Shown: positions 8,361-16,573 of the stretch, piece by piece
Position numbering within the stretch: position 1 is the first letter of the stretch
Layout of the letters: the number at the start of each line of letters is the position of its first letter
Assembly: GCA_964632845.1 (NCBI GenBank)
Contig: CAZWDU010000004.1
Span: forward strand, 1 to 64,000
Source of the DNA: JAOZHU01 sp964632845
GTDB lineage: Archaea > Thermoproteota > Bathyarchaeia > Bathyarchaeales > Bathycorpusculaceae
DNA length: 64,000 bases
Direction of reading: 5' to 3'
Made by a program: the position numbers and the translations under genes
Notes under the pieces: generated by a model
What the model was told of the DNA's origin: nothing
The model's database searches: none
Seen by the model: only the letters and a program-made list of their open reading frames with translations

Positions 8361-9536
8361 GTGTCGCCGCATAAAAGCGTGTTCAAAGACGAGGCAAAAC
8401 TTGACATCAACTTCATCCCTAGCAGGTTGCCTCACCGCGAGACGGAGCACCGCTTGCTAATGAAGTTTTTCGATTTTCTGCTGCAATTTCCTGAACGAAT
8501 GAGCCAGCGCGTTATTATAACAGGCGATGTGGGCACGGGAAAAACTGCGCTTTCGCAGCGTTTCGGCGCAGACATAACGTTGGAAGCGAATAAAGCAGGC
8601 GTGAAACTGCGTTACGTGCACGTTAACTGCCGTGAATACCGCGGTAAACTGCTTCTTATTCTGCAGCATGCAATTGCGGTTTTTCACCCGACTTTTCCGA
8701 AGCGCGGCTACTCTGCAGAAGAAGTGCTCAGTATGCTCCTGCAGAGTTTAGACGAGGAAAACACGCATATGATTCTGACTTTGGACGAGTTTGACACGCT
8801 TATTGAACGCGACGGTGCCGAAGCCGTCTACAAGTTAACTCGGTTGCAGGAAATGAGACCGGGCAAGCCTCAGCGGATGTCGCTTACCTGTATTTTGCGG
8901 GATTTGAAAGCAATTGAAAAGTTAGATGCCAGTGCGAGAAGTACGTTGCAGCGTAATGTTATCAGCCTTGAGAAGTATTCGGGTGGGCAGCTTGTTGATA
9001 TATTGAATGACCGCGTTCAACTGGCGTTTAAGCCTTCAACGGTTTCAGAGGATGTTGTCAACTCGGTGGCTGAATTGGCTTCTTCTGAAAATGGCAATGC
9101 GCGTTTCGCTATTGAATTGTTGTGGCGGGCTGGAAAATACGCTGATGCTGACGGCTTAGGCGAAGTTTTGCCCGAATGCTTGCGGAAGGCGGTTTCAAGC
9201 GTAATTCCAACCTTGCGCAAAAGCGAGTTAGCTTCGTTGGGGCTTCATGAGAAACTGTTTTTGCTTGGTGTTGCACGAATTTTCAAGGAAAACCAGAAGG
9301 CTTATGCTTCCCTTGTGGAAGTTGAAAAGGCTTACAGTGTAGTGTGTGAGGAGTTTGATGAAGAGCCACATAGTCACACTCAGATTTGGAAGCGTGCGCA
9401 GTTTTTCTCAGCGTTAGGCATATTGAAAACGGAAGTGGCATCAACAGGCGCACGTGGGCGGTCAACGCGGGTTTCTTTGCCTTCGATTCCCGCTGGCGAG
9501 TTGGAGAAAGAATTAAGTGCTGCTCTGGAAGAATGA
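8361..9536 (+). CDS. cdc6: Orc1/Cdc6 replication initiator
   Basis: A 391-residue AAA+ protein that binds replication origins. Walker A is GDVGTGKT (about residues 55-62), Walker B is LTLDEFD (about 142-145), followed by sensor motifs and a C-terminal winged helix (from about residue 300). The start chosen is the GTG at 8361, with GAGGTG eight bases upstream; this gives VSPHKSVFKDE, the usual N-terminus of the family. Archaeal cdc6 genes often lie beside an origin, so the 126-base intergenic region to its left is worth inspecting, though I see no clear origin recognition boxes. It leads a run with a wHTH gene and moaCBA. Confidence 0.95.
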   Translation: MSPHKSVFKDEAKLDINFIPSRLPHRETEHRLLMKFFDFLLQFPERMSQRVIITGDVGTGKTALSQRFGADITLEANKAGVKLRYVHVNCREYRGKLLLILQHAIAVFHPTFPKRGYSAEEVLSMLLQSLDEENTHMILTLDEFDTLIERDGAEAVYKLTRLQEMRPGKPQRMSLTCILRDLKAIEKLDASARSTLQRNVISLEKYSGGQLVDILNDRVQLAFKPSTVSEDVVNSVAELASSENGNARFAIELLWRAGKYADADGLGEVLPECLRKAVSSVIPTLRKSELASLGLHEKLFLLGVARIFKENQKAYASLVEVEKAYSVVCEEFDEEPHSHTQIWKRAQFFSALGILKTEVASTGARGRSTRVSLPSIPAGELEKELSAALEE

Positions 9537-9556
9537 AGCACAGGGAGCTGAGCGTT

Positions 9557-9829
9557 ATGGATGTAGAAGTGGTTTTCTCTTCGAAGCCTAGAATGAAAAT
9601 TTTGAAGCTTATTGCACGTTTAGGTGCGCTTAACGTGTCGGATATTGCGAGGCGGATAAACTTGAATTACACGACAACAAATCAGCATTTGAAACTGTTG
9701 GAAGCTGAAGGCGTACTGCAACAACGGACGTATGGGCGGATTCGCATGTACAAGTTTAACGAAGCGTCGTCTAAATCTAGGGCAGTGCAAAACCTTATAG
9801 AGACTTGGGAACAGGTAAATAGCAAGTAA
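9557..9829 (+). CDS. ArsR-like winged helix regulator
   Basis: A protein of about 90 residues that is almost entirely one winged helix: KILKLIARLGALNVSDIARRI, then a recognition helix NYTTTNQHLKLLEAEG and the wing QQRTYGRIRMYKF. GGGAG nine bases upstream favours the ATG at 9557. An ATG at 9533 overlaps the cdc6 stop as ATGA and would add eight residues. It is co-directional with and directly behind cdc6 and 27 bases before moaC, so it is probably part of the same transcript. Its target is unknown. Confidence 0.82.
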   Translation: MDVEVVFSSKPRMKILKLIARLGALNVSDIARRINLNYTTTNQHLKLLEAEGVLQQRTYGRIRMYKFNEASSKSRAVQNLIETWEQVNSK

Positions 9830-9856
9830 TCTTTAGCGTATAGAGGGGAAGACTGC

Positions 9857-10303
9857 ATGTCGATGGTTGATGTGTCGGGTAAGGCGGAGATTTTTCGGGA
9901 AGCAACCGCGACAGGCACTATTAAACTGAAGTCTGAAACCGTGGCTTTGATTAAAGCAGGAAGAATTGCGAAGGGCGACCCGTTGTACACAGCGAAAATT
10001 GCTGGCGTCCTTGCCGCTAAAAAAACAAGCAGTTTGATTCCTCTTTGCCACCCGTTGCCCTTGTTGAATGTCACGGTGGAAGTGGAAATCGCTGGTGAAA
10101 CCACTGTTGAAGTGTCAGCTACTGTCAAAGCGAAGGCGCAGACTGGCGTGGAAATGGAAGCGTTAACTGCAGTTTCCGTTGGCTTGCTTACCGTGTGGGA
10201 CATGGTGAAGCAGTACGAGAAGGATGCTGACGGGCAGTATCCGACCACAACAATCCAGAACATCCGTGTTGTAAGGAAAATGAAGGGAGGTGCAACAGTG
10301 TGA
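9857..10303 (+). CDS. moaC: Cyclic pyranopterin monophosphate synthase MoaC
   Basis: Acts with MoaA in the first step of molybdopterin biosynthesis. The 148-residue protein starts SMVDVSGK, contains the active-site LIPLCHPLPL and GVEMEALTAVSVGLLTVWDM, and ends with the Lys-rich strand typical of MoaC. A GAGGGGA box precedes the ATG. Its stop overlaps the GTG start of moaB by four bases, indicating translational coupling. Confidence 0.96.
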   Translation: MSMVDVSGKAEIFREATATGTIKLKSETVALIKAGRIAKGDPLYTAKIAGVLAAKKTSSLIPLCHPLPLLNVTVEVEIAGETTVEVSATVKAKAQTGVEMEALTAVSVGLLTVWDMVKQYEKDADGQYPTTTIQNIRVVRKMKGGATV

Positions 10304-10842
10304 GTGAAATCTCAAAGAAACATAAAGCTACCGCACCTAAAGAATTAACTTTCGGAGTTTTCGTATGCAGCACCTCACGATATCAGCAACTGCAAAACGG
10401 CATCAAGATAAATGATGCTTCAGGTGACCTGATTGAGGCTTTAGTGAAAATCGCAGGACACAAAGTCATGTTCAAAAAGATAATCTCAGACGACAAAGCC
10501 CAAATCACAGACGCTGTGAAAAAAGTTTTAGGCTCCGTAGATTTAGATGTGGCGATTTTCTGCGGCGGCACAGGCATAGCGCCGTCTGACGTTACTATTG
10601 AAACCGTGACGCCTTTTCTGGAGAAGATCCTACCGGGGTTCGGAGAGATTTTCAGGCATTTAAGCTATAACGAGGTTGGTTCAGCAGCAATGTTATCCCG
10701 CGCTGCCGCAGGCGTAACCAAAGGCAAAGCGTTATTCTGCATTCCCGGTTCCCCAGACGCTGTGCGGTTCTCAGTAGAAAGGCTTATTTTGCCCGAAGCG
10801 CCTCACATCGTCAGGCACGCACGGGAACAACGATGGTTTTAA
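10300..10842 (+). CDS. moaB: MoaB/MogA-type molybdopterin protein
   Basis: A 180-residue member of the MoCF family that adenylylates molybdopterin before metal insertion. The signature FCGGTGIAPSDVTIETV, the following GFGEIFRHLSYNEVG and FCIPGSPDAVR are all present. The start is a GTG overlapping the moaC stop (GTGA), and its end overlaps the moaA ATG by ten bases. The three genes form a tight moaC-moaB-moaA unit. Confidence 0.95.
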   Translation: MSEISKKHKATAPKELTFGVFVCSTSRYQQLQNGIKINDASGDLIEALVKIAGHKVMFKKIISDDKAQITDAVKKVLGSVDLDVAIFCGGTGIAPSDVTIETVTPFLEKILPGFGEIFRHLSYNEVGSAAMLSRAAAGVTKGKALFCIPGSPDAVRFSVERLILPEAPHIVRHAREQRWF

Positions 10843-11777
10843 CTGACAAATGCGGTCGACCACTGCTTAACTTGCGGATATCAATAACACAGCGCTGCAA
10901 CTTGTGCTGCGACTACTGCCACAAAGAAGGCGAAGAAATCACTTCATGCTCCAGAGGCACAGCAGAAGAAATGACTGTTGACGAAATCGTGCACATCGCA
11001 AGAATAGCCGTTAGCTTGGGCATCGCAAGGATTAAGTTGACAGGCGGAGAACCGCTTATGCGCAAGGACATCTGCGAGATCGTCAAGGGAATAGCCGCCA
11101 TACCTGACGTGAAGGACATTTCAATGACCACTAACGGCGCCATGCTGGGCTTTATGGCTCAGGAACTGCGTGCATGTGGGTTAAAACGCTTGAACATCAG
11201 CCTGCCAACATTGAACGCTGAAATCTACAGGAAGCTGACTGAGGGCAAGCTTGAAAACGTTTTAGACGGCGTGAAAGCCGCTGTTGCCGCAGGGTTTTGC
11301 CCAGTAAAACTTAACATGGTTATTTTGAACGGCGTAAACGTTGATGCAGTTCAAGACATGATGGATTTCGCTCGGCAGACAGGCACGATACTGCAGCTTA
11401 TCGAGCTGGACCCCGTAAACGTTGACGACACGTATTATTCAGCGTATCACAAATTCCTGAATGAACATGAAGAGATGCTACGGCAAAAAGCTGTAAGCGT
11501 GGAAACCAGATACTTAATGCAGAACCGCCACATTTATCATCTCCCCGACGTAACAGTAGAAGTTGTACACCCAACGGAAAACGGCGAGTTCTGCGCGCAC
11601 TGCACCAGAATGCGGGTAACCAGCACGGGCAAACTGAAGCCCTGCCTGATGAGAAATGATAACCTTGTTGATATTTTAACGCCCATGCGCCACGGCGCAA
11701 GTGACGAGGAACTAAAAGAGCTCTTCATACGCGCAAACCAAATAAGGGAACCTTATAATAGGGTTCCAAGCAGCTAA
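10833..11777 (+). CDS. moaA: GTP 3',8-cyclase MoaA
   Basis: A radical SAM enzyme that starts molybdopterin synthesis from GTP. The N-terminal iron-sulfur site is CNLCCDYC in the CxxxCxxC pattern after LRISITQR; TGGEPLMR follows. The second cluster site near the C-terminus is CAHCTRMRVTSTGKLKPC. At 314 residues it has normal length. It overlaps moaB by ten bases. The YedY-like molybdoenzyme at 20296 is a plausible consumer of the cofactor. Confidence 0.96.
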   Translation: MVLTDKCGRPLLNLRISITQRCNLCCDYCHKEGEEITSCSRGTAEEMTVDEIVHIARIAVSLGIARIKLTGGEPLMRKDICEIVKGIAAIPDVKDISMTTNGAMLGFMAQELRACGLKRLNISLPTLNAEIYRKLTEGKLENVLDGVKAAVAAGFCPVKLNMVILNGVNVDAVQDMMDFARQTGTILQLIELDPVNVDDTYYSAYHKFLNEHEEMLRQKAVSVETRYLMQNRHIYHLPDVTVEVVHPTENGEFCAHCTRMRVTSTGKLKPCLMRNDNLVDILTPMRHGASDEELKELFIRANQIREPYNRVPSS

Positions 11778-11842
11778 CACTGCCTATTTATAGCTTAAAT
11801 AAGGGAGGGGGTAGACTTTTCACGCGCTAGTACGGCAAACGT

Positions 11843-12340
11843 TTACAGCTCGATTATTCTTGCTTCGCGTTTAATGGTGTCCAGCAGCGCAATTGTGGAT
11901 TTGCCTGTTAAGTATCCGCAAACTTCGCCAGGGTTAATCACTAACGTTTTCCCTTTTTTTGTAGCGCCTACTGCATGTGAGTGACCGTGAACAACAGCGT
12001 CGAAACCTCCACAGTCAACCAATGCTTCCAACAGTTCCGCTTCGTCTCCGTGTAACAACGCAATTTTGAAGCCATCGGCATTTACCTCAGCGAATCTGCC
12101 GTGTATTTCGCAGTTTGAGCATTCGTTGAATCGTTTTTTCAGGAACTCATGGTCGCCATCGTTGTTCCCGAAAACGCCGATAAGCCTAGCGTTTAACGCT
12201 TGGAATTTTGGGATAACGAAAGGTGCTACGTAGTCTCCTGCGTGAAGCACAAGCGCCACTTTTGCAGCGTTAAGTTTTTCCACGGCTTTTTCAACCATCG
12301 GTAAATTGTCATGCGTATCCGCGATTATGCCGATTAGCAT
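11843..12340 (-). CDS. YfcE/MJ0936-type phosphodiesterase
   Basis: A 165-residue calcineurin-like metallophosphoesterase. The metal ligands are visible in order: IADTHD, HAGDYV, FGNNDGDH, LLHGDE and VHGHSH. The ATG at 12340 is preceded by GGTGAACCCG, so the longer open frame to 12427 is not used. Such enzymes hydrolyse phosphodiesters in the cytosol; the physiological substrate is not known. Convergent with moaA. Confidence 0.93.
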   Translation of the reverse strand: MLIGIIADTHDNLPMVEKAVEKLNAAKVALVLHAGDYVAPFVIPKFQALNARLIGVFGNNDGDHEFLKKRFNECSNCEIHGRFAEVNADGFKIALLHGDEAELLEALVDCGGFDAVVHGHSHAVGATKKGKTLVINPGEVCGYLTGKSTIALLDTIKREARIIEL

Positions 12341-12517
12341 CGGGTTCACCAGTTTTGAATCTCTCGTTGGACAAAAATAAAGGCTTCTGTCGTGAGTGGT
12401 ATAGAAGATTGTTCTAGATATTACCAACTTCAGAATATGCAGACGTACGAAACACGACTTAAAATACTCTGCACATAACTCAGTTATAGAAAACAGTTCT
12501 AAAAGAGAGGAATAGAA

Positions 12518-12856
12518 TTGAACTCATGGATAACCGACACAACATCCAAAAGAAGAGACAAACTCAGCATAATCGCCGAAATTCTGGAAATCGCCAAAGA
12601 CGGCACCTTAAAAACACAAATCATGTACAAAGCAAACCTAAGCTTCGTGCAACTCACCGAATACCTTGACTACATGCTAAAAATACGTTTGCTAAGCAAA
12701 CTGGATGTCAATATGAAAGAAGTGTACTTGACAACAGAAAAAGGTGTAGACTTTCTCCAAAAACACGCCGAATTAACAGCCCTGTTAAACGACGAAAACG
12801 AAAACGCCAAAAACGGCGCCAAATTCCCCCCGCAAAGCCTACTCAGAAAAGCCTAA
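12518..12856 (+). CDS. Winged helix transcriptional regulator (HTH_45-like)
   Basis: A 112-residue protein with a single archaeal winged helix: RDKLSIIAEILEIAKDG, KTQIMYKANLSFVQLTEYL, LLSKLDV and the wing ending YLTTEKGVDFLQ, a common archaeal one-domain regulator pattern. The start is TTG with AGAGAGG upstream. The C-terminal tail is Asn/Lys rich and likely disordered. No adjacent target is evident. Confidence 0.82.
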   Translation: MNSWITDTTSKRRDKLSIIAEILEIAKDGTLKTQIMYKANLSFVQLTEYLDYMLKIRLLSKLDVNMKEVYLTTEKGVDFLQKHAELTALLNDENENAKNGAKFPPQSLLRKA

Positions 12857-12925
12857 AACTTTTTTGCAAATGATACATTTTTTACGTTGGCAAAGTCAAA
12901 AACAAAACACAAACTAAAACGCTGT

Positions 12926-13042
12926 CTAATTCCCTGTTTTCTCAACGTAGCTTTTAACTTTGCCTCTTAACGTAGGAAAATCATCCAGCATTGCTTTCAC
13001 GACTTGCCAGCGGATTTCTTCAACATTATCACGGCGTTTCAT
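12926..13042 (-). CDS. Possible 38-residue protein
   Basis: The frame reads MKRRDNVEEIRWQVV and continues with an alternating charged and hydrophobic helical pattern to a TAG stop. The amino acid composition looks protein-like and the flanks are A-rich, but no clear Shine-Dalgarno site is present and I recognise no family. It could be a small regulator or a remnant. Confidence 0.3.
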   Translation of the reverse strand: MKRRDNVEEIRWQVVKAMLDDFPTLRGKVKSYVEKTGN

Positions 13043-13299
13043 TTTGAGTTTCCTGTATAAACAGCAAATCTTATGTCAACATACACAATATAAATCTTTT
13101 TCCAAAATCGGAATACACCTATTTCAAACCCAAAAAAAGAGAAAACACCCAAAAACCACCCACAACACCACACAACCACCCATATAAAAAACGCAATATT
13201 TCCCTCAAAAAAATATTCCCAAAACACTAATTATTTTTATGAGCCTCCACCCCATTAACAACATGAGAAGGCTACTGCCAAGAGGAGGAAGGAGAAAAA
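13043..13299. other. Intergenic A-rich stretch upstream of the GT2 synthase
   Basis: Very A-rich sequence with no convincing gene. A strong AGGAGGAAGGAG purine box at 13283-13294 immediately precedes the glycosyltransferase frame. Confidence 0.5.
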
Positions 13300-13326
13300 A
13301 TCAAGAGAACACGCTGGCTATTTATC

Positions 13327-14661
13327 TTGCCGTTCATCCTAGCCTTCATCATCTGGCAAGGGTACCCTCCCCTCGTCAAATTCATACTAATCGACATTTT
13401 TCGCTACCCAGCATCTACCCAACCCTCATCGCTAATTTGGAGCCTACCGTTAAGCTTCTTTTACACATGGTACGTGTTTTTCGCAGTCGGCGTAAGCGGC
13501 TTCTTAGTAGTCGCCTCATGGCTGTGGAAACAACAGTCAACCCTTAAAACCGAACGCAGTTACCCCATGGTTTCCTTCGTAGTTCCCGCGTACAATGAGG
13601 AAAAAAACATCACACGCTGCCTCAACAGCCTCCTTGAATGCGCCGCCAATTTCCGCGGTTCCAGCGAAATCATCGTTGTCGACGACGGCAGCACAGACAA
13701 CACCTACGAGACTGCATGGGCCGCTATAAAGTCTAAGTCTCAAGAACTAGTGCATATCCGCGCCAAGGTTGTGCGGCACACGGTAAACCTAGGTAAAGCT
13801 GAAGCGTTGCGGACTGGAGTGAACAAAGCCATGGGTGAATACGTGGCGGTTGTTGACGCTGACACCTTTTGGGACAAGCAAGGCTTGGCTGAGCTTGTGG
13901 ATTACATGCATGCAACTAAAACTTTAGCTTCAAGCGGTTACATTCACCCATCAGATGGAGTAAATGAACACAGATTGTTTGCGATTTTACAACAGCTAGA
14001 GTACAGCCAAGGCTTAGGCATTTTGAGACGAGCAGAAGCTTTAGGCAACGCCATAACTGTTGTGCCAGGTCCCATGGGGCTTTATCGAAGCGAAGTCCTG
14101 CGGCAGTTGCTAAATGAAAAGCAAGCGAAATCAGTGACAGAGGATTTAGAGTTCACATTGGAGATGCAAAAGAAAAACATGAAACTGGGCTACGACGATG
14201 ACGCAAGAAGCACGACTGTGGCGCCAACCACACTGAAAGAGTTTTGGCGACAACGCCTGCGCTGGTCAATTGGTTGGCTGCACAACCAGATAGCAATCCA
14301 CCGTGATTTGTTGTGGAATAGACGTTGGTTGACACTGCTCTTGTGGTACAGTCTGGTGCTTGGCTTCTTCGGCGCAGCGCTGGAACTGGTCGCGTTGTTG
14401 AGTACGCCGTTTTTCTTCTGGTTCGCCCCTGACCGCGTGTTCTTTCTCCTGAATTTAGGCATGTTTATGCTGTTAGTGCTAGTCATCGGCATCGCCCAAC
14501 AGGCGATAGCCCTGAAATTCGCGTACAGCAACTACAATCATAAACAGTTGTTATGGTATACGCCGCTTTACTTTGTATTACGGTTTATTAACATATTTGC
14601 TAAATTCGCAACGCTGATTCAGTATGCTATGGGCAAAAGAGGAACATGGCATAAAACGTGA
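13327..14661 (+). CDS. Processive GT2 glycosyltransferase, membrane-bound
   Basis: A family 2 polysaccharide synthase of the PgaC/hyaluronan-synthase type. Two N-terminal membrane segments precede the catalytic domain (SFVVPAYNEEKN, IIVVDDGSTDNT, VAVVDADT), the product-binding RQRLRW (QxxRW-like) and two or three C-terminal membrane segments. It should polymerise a sugar at the cytosolic face and extrude the chain. A TTG at 13327 is the first usual start, but the frame is open to 13300, where ATC follows GGAGAAAAA and encodes KRTRW before the first membrane helix, so the true N-terminus is probably there. The next gene is a polysaccharide deacetylase, as in exopolysaccharide loci. Confidence 0.87.
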   Translation: MPFILAFIIWQGYPPLVKFILIDIFRYPASTQPSSLIWSLPLSFFYTWYVFFAVGVSGFLVVASWLWKQQSTLKTERSYPMVSFVVPAYNEEKNITRCLNSLLECAANFRGSSEIIVVDDGSTDNTYETAWAAIKSKSQELVHIRAKVVRHTVNLGKAEALRTGVNKAMGEYVAVVDADTFWDKQGLAELVDYMHATKTLASSGYIHPSDGVNEHRLFAILQQLEYSQGLGILRRAEALGNAITVVPGPMGLYRSEVLRQLLNEKQAKSVTEDLEFTLEMQKKNMKLGYDDDARSTTVAPTTLKEFWRQRLRWSIGWLHNQIAIHRDLLWNRRWLTLLLWYSLVLGFFGAALELVALLSTPFFFWFAPDRVFFLLNLGMFMLLVLVIGIAQQAIALKFAYSNYNHKQLLWYTPLYFVLRFINIFAKFATLIQYAMGKRGTWHKT

Positions 14662-14744
14662 AAGCGGTTATATTGTGCAACCACCAGAAGTCGGAATTAG
14701 CCGAAAACGCAGTTTAAGAAGGTAAGGAGCATGAGGGAAAGAAT

Positions 14745-15650
14745 ATGACGCTAAAAAGTGACGAGTTTAAACGTTTTAGCTTGGCGGTTTTACTCTGCTT
14801 CTTGCTGATGCTTACCGCAACCTCAGTTTTGCCTACGCTATGTGCTACCGAAGAGTTCGGCTCTGAGCGAAAAGTTTGCTTGTTTTTTGATGATGGCTGG
14901 CAGAACCAGTATGATATTGCATTTCCCATTTTGAAAGCGTGTGGGTTTAAGGCTTCTTTTGCAGTAGTCACAGGTAGCATTGGGGTGGACAGAGGAACTT
15001 TTGCCAGCAGAATGAACGTTGAGGAACTTAAAGAGTTGCAAGCCTATGGCATGGAGATTGCTTGTCACACAAAAACTCATCCTCACATGCTGAACCTCAC
15101 AAGCAGCCAACTGCAGGATGAAATTGTTGATTCGAAAAATGTTTTGGCGCAGATGGGTTTTAACGTGCAATCTTTTGTTTATCCGTTTGGTGAATGGAAC
15201 GATGCAATCGTGGATTGCGTTAAGGACGCAGGTTACGTGTGTGGCAGAGAAGTAAAACCAAAAGTTTACAGTTTAAATGACTCTGACCCGAATGCAAGGT
15301 ATCAGATTTGCTCGTGGCAGATTACTAATCAGAGCTTAAGCGTTTTTAAACAAATTGTTGCGAATGCTACTGAAAATGAAGTTGTGGTTTTGACATACCA
15401 TTTTCTTTCCGATAACGCATCAAAGGAGACATACATTCCTGTTCAAAATTTCCGCGAGCAAATGACGTATCTGAAGGAAAATAATTTTGATGTTGTTTTG
15501 CTGCCAGAGTTTTTTGCGGTTGACGAGAAGCCATCATTGCCGCTGCCTTACCTCGTAGTAGCGATTGTTGCAGTTGGGGTCATCACTGTTCTAGTAAGTT
15601 ATTGGTGTCTTCGGCGACGCAAGCATAGAAAACACGTTAACCATGGCTAA
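14745..15650 (+). CDS. Secreted polysaccharide deacetylase (NodB homology)
   Basis: A 301-residue exported protein. A signal peptide (LAVLLCFLLMLTATSVLPTL) is followed by a carbohydrate esterase 4 domain: FDDGWQNQ (motif 1), then HTKTHPHML (motif 2, metal-binding His-x3-His), and a C-terminal membrane anchor (LVVAIVAVGVITVLV) with a basic tail, so it acts outside the cell at the membrane. Eighty-four bases downstream of the GT2 synthase on the same strand. By analogy with PgaC/PgaB it probably de-N-acetylates the polymer made by that synthase; this is inference. Confidence 0.88.
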   Translation: MTLKSDEFKRFSLAVLLCFLLMLTATSVLPTLCATEEFGSERKVCLFFDDGWQNQYDIAFPILKACGFKASFAVVTGSIGVDRGTFASRMNVEELKELQAYGMEIACHTKTHPHMLNLTSSQLQDEIVDSKNVLAQMGFNVQSFVYPFGEWNDAIVDCVKDAGYVCGREVKPKVYSLNDSDPNARYQICSWQITNQSLSVFKQIVANATENEVVVLTYHFLSDNASKETYIPVQNFREQMTYLKENNFDVVLLPEFFAVDEKPSLPLPYLVVAIVAVGVITVLVSYWCLRRRKHRKHVNHG

Positions 15651-15790
15651 GTAAAGCTTCGCAACGTTCAGTTTCTGTTTTTGAGAAGGAAACACGGCGC
15701 TTGCCGCGTTATAGGTAGCAATTGGAAAGGTCTTTGGAATGGCAAAAGCGTTTTAAAGCCTGGTGCTGTTTGGATTTTGGGAAAAATTGG

Positions 15791-16519
15791 ATGCAGATAA
15801 AAGCCGTATTGTTCGACATGTTTGACACGTTGATGATGATTGAGCATGACCACGCGTTTTATCGTCCTTCACTGAAAAGAGCGTACACGTTTCTGTTTCA
15901 TAATGGCGTTAACGTGTCGTTTGATGTTTTCAATGCTGCTTACGTGAAAGCTCGAGACGCGCTTTACGCTGAGGCTGACGCACAAATGGAGGAGCCGCAC
16001 TTCAACTTGCGCATCGCAAATGCGCTGCGTAGTTTAGGCTACGATTTTGACGTTTCAAGCAATGTGGTGCACGGTGCGACTTGTGCGTTTTGTGAAGAGT
16101 TTATGCGCTATGTGCGCATAGATGAGCATGCGCGAAGTGTGTTGGAGAAGTTGCATGGAAAATACAAGCTTGGGATAGTGTCAAACTTTGCTATTCCCGA
16201 GTGTGTGCTGAGGTTGCTGGAGCGCGATGGGTTAACTGAGTTGTTTGATGTGGTGGTTGTGTCGGGTGCAGTTAACAAACGTAAGCCTAGACCGGAAATT
16301 TTTCAGAGAGCACTGGAGAAATTGGGTGTTGATGCTGAAAGTGTGGTGTTTGTGGGTGATACTGTGGACGCGGACATTCAAGGTCCCAAAAGCATGGGCA
16401 TGAAGACCATATACGTTGAAAGACGTGTGCAGAAAGAAATTGAGAATGCTTGCCCAGACCAGACGATAAAAAGCCTGAGCAAAGTGCTAGATGCAATAGA
16501 ACACGATTTTTCCAATTGA
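15791..16519 (+). CDS. HAD-superfamily hydrolase
   Basis: A 242-residue haloacid dehalogenase-like phosphatase with motif I DMFDTL, motif II SNFAI, the Lys of KRKPRPEIF and motif IV FVGDTVDADI, plus an N-terminal helical cap. The ATG at 15791 gives MQIKAVLFDMFDTL, the expected compact start. The substrate is unknown. It follows the deacetylase on the same strand with a 140-base gap. Confidence 0.88.
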   Translation: MQIKAVLFDMFDTLMMIEHDHAFYRPSLKRAYTFLFHNGVNVSFDVFNAAYVKARDALYAEADAQMEEPHFNLRIANALRSLGYDFDVSSNVVHGATCAFCEEFMRYVRIDEHARSVLEKLHGKYKLGIVSNFAIPECVLRLLERDGLTELFDVVVVSGAVNKRKPRPEIFQRALEKLGVDAESVVFVGDTVDADIQGPKSMGMKTIYVERRVQKEIENACPDQTIKSLSKVLDAIEHDFSN

Positions 16520-16573
16520 CGAATACGTTAAAGACGAAAGCAATGCAACTGGCTGAAAGAACGAGAAAGCCAA

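Noticed and set aside
9682..10263. 193-codon frame on the minus strand
   Set aside because: Antisense to the wHTH gene and moaC; no family-like features.
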